Positions 60,679-64,000 of a DNA stretch of 64,000 bases are shown one piece after another; within the stretch, counting starts at the first letter, position 1, and every line of letters begins with the position of its first letter. The stretch is from assembly GCF_900112615.1 (NCBI RefSeq), contig NZ_FOMK01000005.1, positions 401,467 to 465,466 of the forward strand, written 5' to 3'. Under the pieces are notes generated by a model that searched no databases, was not told where the DNA came from, and saw only the letters and a list, made by a program, of their open reading frames with translations. The stretch comes from Chitinophaga sp. CF118 (GTDB lineage Bacteria; Bacteroidota; Bacteroidia; Chitinophagales; Chitinophagaceae). The translations under genes were made by a program, and so were the position numbers.

Positions 60679-62364
60679 ATGGGTATGGCGAAATATTTGA
60701 AAAGAGTTTTATTTATCCTGGTTATCCTGGCGGTTTCTTTCCGTATGGGAGCCCAGGATCCGGAGTATTTTATTTATCTGCAAAGCGAGAGATCACAACC
60801 TTTTTATGTTCGATATGATGGTAAGCTGCTCAGCTCATCTGATAAAGGGTATCTTATTATATCAAAATTGCATACAGGTACAACTTCTCTGCGGATAGGT
60901 TTTGCTAATAGCAGTATTCCTGAGCAACAGTTTCTTGTACGGTTGTCTGGCGGTAATGATCAGGGTTATCTAATTAAGAAAAGCGGAGATGAAGGATTTG
61001 CGCTTTACAACCTTCAGACTTTTGCGGTTATCAAACCCGGTAAGGAGATCCGGAAAGAACCTGTGGTAGCGGCAGCTGTTGTAAAGGACACAGTTGTGCC
61101 GGTAGTTAGTCAGGAGATCTCTGAACCTGTTCCTGTTAATACAGATGCTCCAACAGATGCTACAATGGCATCTCTCAAAAAAGATCTTGATTCTACTTTC
61201 GCCAATAAATCTGATATAACAGTAGGTCCTGGCAGCCGTCCGGTGAATCCTGTTCCACCACCAGTACCCGTAAAAGCGGGTAATAAGTTTGCCGAGGCGT
61301 TGGATAAGGTGATCAGTGATGATCGTCCTGATGAAGCGCCTGTTGAAGAGACAGTTGCAATAGTTCCCGCTGTTGATTCATCTGTAGCAGCTGCAACAGG
61401 TGATGTATCCGCAGCTGCCGGAAAGAAAGGGCGTAGAAAGCGCCGTGACCGGGAAGCCCTGACACCGGAAGAACAGCAGCTGGCGGCAGCTGTAATCGCA
61501 GATGAGCGCCAGGCAGCAGCAGCTGATAGCACTACGATTGTACCTGTCGCAACTGAAGCGTCAACTCCCGTAGCGGAAGCTGATAACACTACGATCCCTG
61601 TCGTAACTAAAGAAGTACCTCCCGTAACAGTCGCTGTGCCAGAGGAAGTTCCTGCTCCTGAAAAGAAAAGCAAGAAAAATAGGAACAAGAAGACCAATGA
61701 CCCCGCTTTTATAGATTTCATGGACGATAGTACAAAGCAGGTGCAGACACCTGCAGTTGTAGCTACAGAGCCTGAATTTGTTGCTCCTGAAGTAGCACCT
61801 TCTAAAAAGAAGAAACGTAGTAAGGTAGCGGAGAAGAATGATAACATAGATACGTTGGAGCATGCGAATAATGTGGTTACGGATTCCAGCAGTGCGTATG
61901 CCGTAACAGATCTCTCTATTGATCATCCAAAGGAAAGCAAGAAAGACAAAAAGAAAAAGAAGCAGGCAGAAAATATAGATGAAGGAGGAGGGATAGTTGC
62001 CCCGGTAGTAGCAGCAGTACCTGCAGTGTCTGCAGAAGATAGACCTGCATCGTTGAAGATGATCAATTCCGACTGTGGAAATGTATTGGATGATGTTAAC
62101 TTCCGGAAGGTATTACGGAAGTTTGTAGGAGGGAAGGATGATGATGGGATGATAGATGTATTTCGCCGTCAGACAAAGGGTTATTGCCTGGAAACGTCAC
62201 AGATAAAAACGCTGGTACAATTACTGGGCACAAATGAAACCCGTTACAGATTACTTGACCTGGCTTATCCTAAGGTATCTGATTCAGAGCATTTTTCTTC
62301 ATTGGAAAATGTGCTGACCGATGATTATTATAAAGGGCGGTTTAAAGCCATGTTACATAAATAG
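60679..62364 (+). CDS. Secreted low-complexity protein with DUF4476 domain
   Basis: 561 residues; M at 60685 (MAKYLKRVLFILVILAVSFR) gives the better signal peptide. The N-terminal 110 residues form a small beta domain (YFIYLQSERSQPFYVRYDGK). From about 125 to 460 the sequence is Ala/Val/Pro/Lys-rich and disordered, with Lys clusters (KKKKQAE, KKSKKNRNKK). The C-terminal 95 residues are DUF4476 (CGNVLDDVNFRKVLRKFVGG, YCLETSQIKTLVQLLGTNE). No enzymatic role known. It starts 19 bases after the biotin carrier gene. Confidence 0.85.
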   Translation: MGMAKYLKRVLFILVILAVSFRMGAQDPEYFIYLQSERSQPFYVRYDGKLLSSSDKGYLIISKLHTGTTSLRIGFANSSIPEQQFLVRLSGGNDQGYLIKKSGDEGFALYNLQTFAVIKPGKEIRKEPVVAAAVVKDTVVPVVSQEISEPVPVNTDAPTDATMASLKKDLDSTFANKSDITVGPGSRPVNPVPPPVPVKAGNKFAEALDKVISDDRPDEAPVEETVAIVPAVDSSVAAATGDVSAAAGKKGRRKRRDREALTPEEQQLAAAVIADERQAAAADSTTIVPVATEASTPVAEADNTTIPVVTKEVPPVTVAVPEEVPAPEKKSKKNRNKKTNDPAFIDFMDDSTKQVQTPAVVATEPEFVAPEVAPSKKKKRSKVAEKNDNIDTLEHANNVVTDSSSAYAVTDLSIDHPKESKKDKKKKKQAENIDEGGGIVAPVVAAVPAVSAEDRPASLKMINSDCGNVLDDVNFRKVLRKFVGGKDDDGMIDVFRRQTKGYCLETSQIKTLVQLLGTNETRYRLLDLAYPKVSDSEHFSSLENVLTDDYYKGRFKAMLHK

Positions 62365-62402
62365 ATTTAGTAAGCCTAAGTAAATATTGGCCTTTCATAA
62401 AG

Positions 62403-62439
62403 AAAAAAGGATGCATCAAAACATGATGCATCCTTTTTT
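62403..62439 (+). terminator. Terminator after the DUF4476 gene
   Basis: AAAAAAGGATGCATCA and TGATGCATCCTTTTTT, 16 bp perfect, loop AAACA. It can act in both directions. Confidence 0.9.
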
Positions 62440-62483
62440 CTGCAATAGTGTCCCGAAACCATTTTTATTTTTTTTCAAATAGT

Positions 62484-62665
62484 ACATGTAGGTGTGCTGA
62501 TCCCGCGCGATTGTTAATGATCAATAAATACACCTTGTCTGCCGTGATGTTTAGGTGAAGTATAATAAAGATCTAATCTACAATCTTATCCCAATGCCCA
62601 ATTAAGAAACAAAACAGGCAGGCGCAGTGTATTTATTGATCATTAACAATCTATAGAAGCTCCAC
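62484..62665. repeat. Palindromic repeat element, copy 2 (arms split by 99 bases)
   Basis: Arms 62511-62530 and 62630-62649 are the same 20-base words as in copy 1 at 37 kb, but 99 bases separate them. The inner flanks also partly pair (GTCTGCC near 62536 with GGCAGGC near 62617). Outer flanks match copy 1. Confidence 0.8.
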
Positions 62666-62730
62666 TCATATATAACTTCTCAATACAACATCTCTGCTTT
62701 TTTTGTTTTTAGGAATTACCTTCGCGGATT

Positions 62731-63486
62731 ATGAGGTATTTTATAGAGGTCGCGTATAAGGGTACAAAGTTTAATGGTTTCCAGGTGCAGGACAATGCGC
62801 AGACGGTACAAGCGGCCATAGACCATGCTTTGAGTACGCTGATGCGGGAAGCAATTGAAACAACGGGGTCCAGTCGTACGGATGCCGGAGTACATGCTTT
62901 ACAGAATTTTCTGCATTTTGATCTGGAGAAGCCCTTACATCCTCAGTTTATTTATAAGGTGAATGCTATTCTTCCTCCTGACATATTATTACGCCATGTA
63001 TATAGTGTACCTGATGATGCGCATTCCAGGTTTGCAGCATTAACCCGGTCTTATGAATATACTATTTATATGCAGAAGGATCCGTTTCTACAGGACCGGG
63101 GGTATTTTTTCCCATACCGGCTGGATGTGGATCTATTGCAGGAAGCGGCAGGTATTCTGAAGGAGTATCAGGACTTTACAACTTTCTCTAAGCGTAATAC
63201 GCAGGTAAGGACATATATATGTAGTATAAAGGAATCTTACTGGACGGTGGATAGTACCCGTATAGTCTATAATGTTACAGCCAATCGGTTTTTGAGAGGG
63301 ATGGTGCGTGGTTTGGTAGGAACAATGTTGCGGGTAGGGAGGGGAAAACTTTCAATGCAGGGGTTCCGGGATGCCATAGAAAGCCAGAATTGTGTGAATG
63401 CAGATTTTGCAGTACCTCCTCAGGGGTTATTCCTGATGAAGGTAGGCTACCCCGAAGGGTTACTCGCGAATAAATTATTCCTTTAA
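62731..63486 (+). CDS. truA: tRNA pseudouridine synthase A
   Basis: 251 residues. The catalytic Asp is D51 in SSRTDAGVHALQNFLHF. Other TruA features: GTKFNGFQVQ near the N-terminus, ARFAALTRSYEYTIYM-like strand (SRFAALTRSYEY), FLRGMVRGLVGTMLRVGRG near the C-terminus. It makes pseudouridine at 38-40 of the tRNA anticodon arm. It stands just upstream of the rRNA operon promoters. Confidence 0.97.
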   Translation: MRYFIEVAYKGTKFNGFQVQDNAQTVQAAIDHALSTLMREAIETTGSSRTDAGVHALQNFLHFDLEKPLHPQFIYKVNAILPPDILLRHVYSVPDDAHSRFAALTRSYEYTIYMQKDPFLQDRGYFFPYRLDVDLLQEAAGILKEYQDFTTFSKRNTQVRTYICSIKESYWTVDSTRIVYNVTANRFLRGMVRGLVGTMLRVGRGKLSMQGFRDAIESQNCVNADFAVPPQGLFLMKVGYPEGLLANKLFL

Positions 63487-63540
63487 GAGTGGCTATGGCA
63501 GAGGGGTTTAGAAATTTATTCTGTTATTATGAGAAATTTA

Positions 63541-63571
63541 TTTGGCAGTAACGAAAAAACGGCTACTTTTG
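63541..63571 (+). promoter_or_regulatory. rRNA operon promoter P1
   Basis: TTTG (63541-63544), 19 bases, TACTTTTG (63564-63571), a perfect Bacteroidota promoter. It lies 55 bases after the truA stop. A 64-codon frame over this stretch (63529-63723) is therefore unlikely to be a gene. Confidence 0.7.
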
Positions 63572-63728
63572 CATCCCGCTTTGATAGAAAGCACGGCGAC
63601 AAAAGCTCTTACCAAGTACTGATTTTTTCTCTTTTCCTGATGATAATCAATGAGCTACAAGGCTTGCTGGTGACGAATTCAGAAGGATTCTTCGAAAGAA
63701 TAAAAAGTGAAAAAAATCTTTAAAAAAA

Positions 63729-63760
63729 TTTGGTGGTAATCAAAAATTGATACACCTTTG
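63729..63760 (+). promoter_or_regulatory. rRNA operon promoter P2
   Basis: TTTG (63729-63732), 20 bases, CACCTTTG (63753-63760), one mismatch to the -7 consensus. About 190 bases after P1, in front of the leader region. Confidence 0.6.
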
Positions 63761-64000
63761 CAACCCCAACGCAAACGACGCGGAACGGAATACAGAAAAC
63801 AGCTCTTCAAAATAATAGAAAACAGATGTTAAACTTCAGGGATTATAGCCTGAGAGTTACACGGATCGGCTCCGGAACATTAACAAACATTGAACGAAGG
63901 TTTAATGTAAAGTTCTTTGAAAGATTGGAAACAACAGCATATTAAAAACAGGTAATGTTAAGCGAAAACATTAGATATAAATGACGTCTAATTTCGAGAG
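63761..64000 (+). ncRNA. Leader of an rRNA operon (16S gene starts beyond the window)
   Basis: The segment GTTCTTTGAAAGATTGGAAA near 63911 is the usual leader/antitermination stretch shortly before 16S rRNA in Bacteroidota, and there is no reading frame. The first conserved 16S bases are not reached. The 16S gene itself is outside, so this is inferred from position and motif only. Confidence 0.65.

Noticed and set aside
61110..61847. 245-codon minus-strand frame
   Set aside because: Antisense to the low-complexity Ala/Val/Pro/Lys region of the DUF4476 protein, where long mirror frames are expected.
63529..63723. 64-codon frame before the rRNA leader
   Set aside because: It covers a perfect promoter; no homology recognised.

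Overview
The window looks like a chromosomal segment of a Bacteroidota bacterium of the Chitinophagaceae, most likely Chitinophaga or a close relative. The evidence is a SusC/SusD pair with its own ECF sigma factor and FecR-type anti-sigma factor, Bacteroidota promoters (TTTG, about 20 bases, TAnnTTTG), a GH9 cellulase with a CBM3 module, DUF4386, DUF4476 and LemA/TPM genes, and moderately AT-rich intergenic DNA. The genus is inferred from gene content only.

Layout. 1-2030: 5' part of a secreted GH9 endoglucanase (minus strand, cut by the window edge). 2.7-6.1 kb: small accessory genes (MaoC-like hydratase, dienelactone hydrolase-like lipoprotein, fibre-like surface protein, small membrane protein) interspersed with a dispersed repeat. 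6.2-16.3 kb: a minus-strand nutrient-uptake operon, ECF sigma -> ABC ATPase -> GldF/GldG-like fusion -> FecR -> SusC -> SusD. 16.6-29.8 kb: accessory region with DUF4386 and other membrane proteins, an AraC regulator with two aldo/keto reductases that share a promoter motif, a truncated transposase, two tandem lipoproteins, a Fic protein behind a large concentric palindrome, an AAA/DUF4143 ATPase, a J-domain-like coiled-coil protein, gene relics, and more copies of the dispersed repeat. A tRNA-Glu closes this part.

30-64 kb is mostly core genome: gapA-pgk, a dicarboxylate/amino acid symporter, a hybrid-type propeller sensor kinase, a lemA-TPM-TPM operon, a lone receiver protein, a reduced sigma/anti-sigma pair, an M20 peptidase, an S4 protein, lysA, a GAF protein, a very large phosphoesterase/Omp85 fusion, an operon of HD-PycTM protein, ppk1, a hotdog protein and a beta-CASP hydrolase, an M1 aminopeptidase, a biotinyl carrier protein, a DUF4476 protein and truA. 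The last 500 bases carry two promoters and the leader of an rRNA operon whose 16S gene starts outside the window.

Most interesting signals: (1) a family of seven same-orientation repeats (variable hairpin plus conserved tail of about 50 bases) that separates accessory gene modules at 3-6 kb and 22-28.5 kb and was not seen in the core half; (2) an 82-bp concentric dyad in front of a Fic gene whose motif has Gln in place of the catalytic His, with part of that operator recurring at the J-domain-like gene; (3) an HD plus Pycsar-effector-like membrane protein in a polyphosphate kinase operon; (4) a phosphoesterase / kinase-like / Omp85 fusion; (5) an ABC exporter-like module inside a sigma/FecR/SusCD operon; (6) a long palindromic repeat present at 37 kb and 62 kb.
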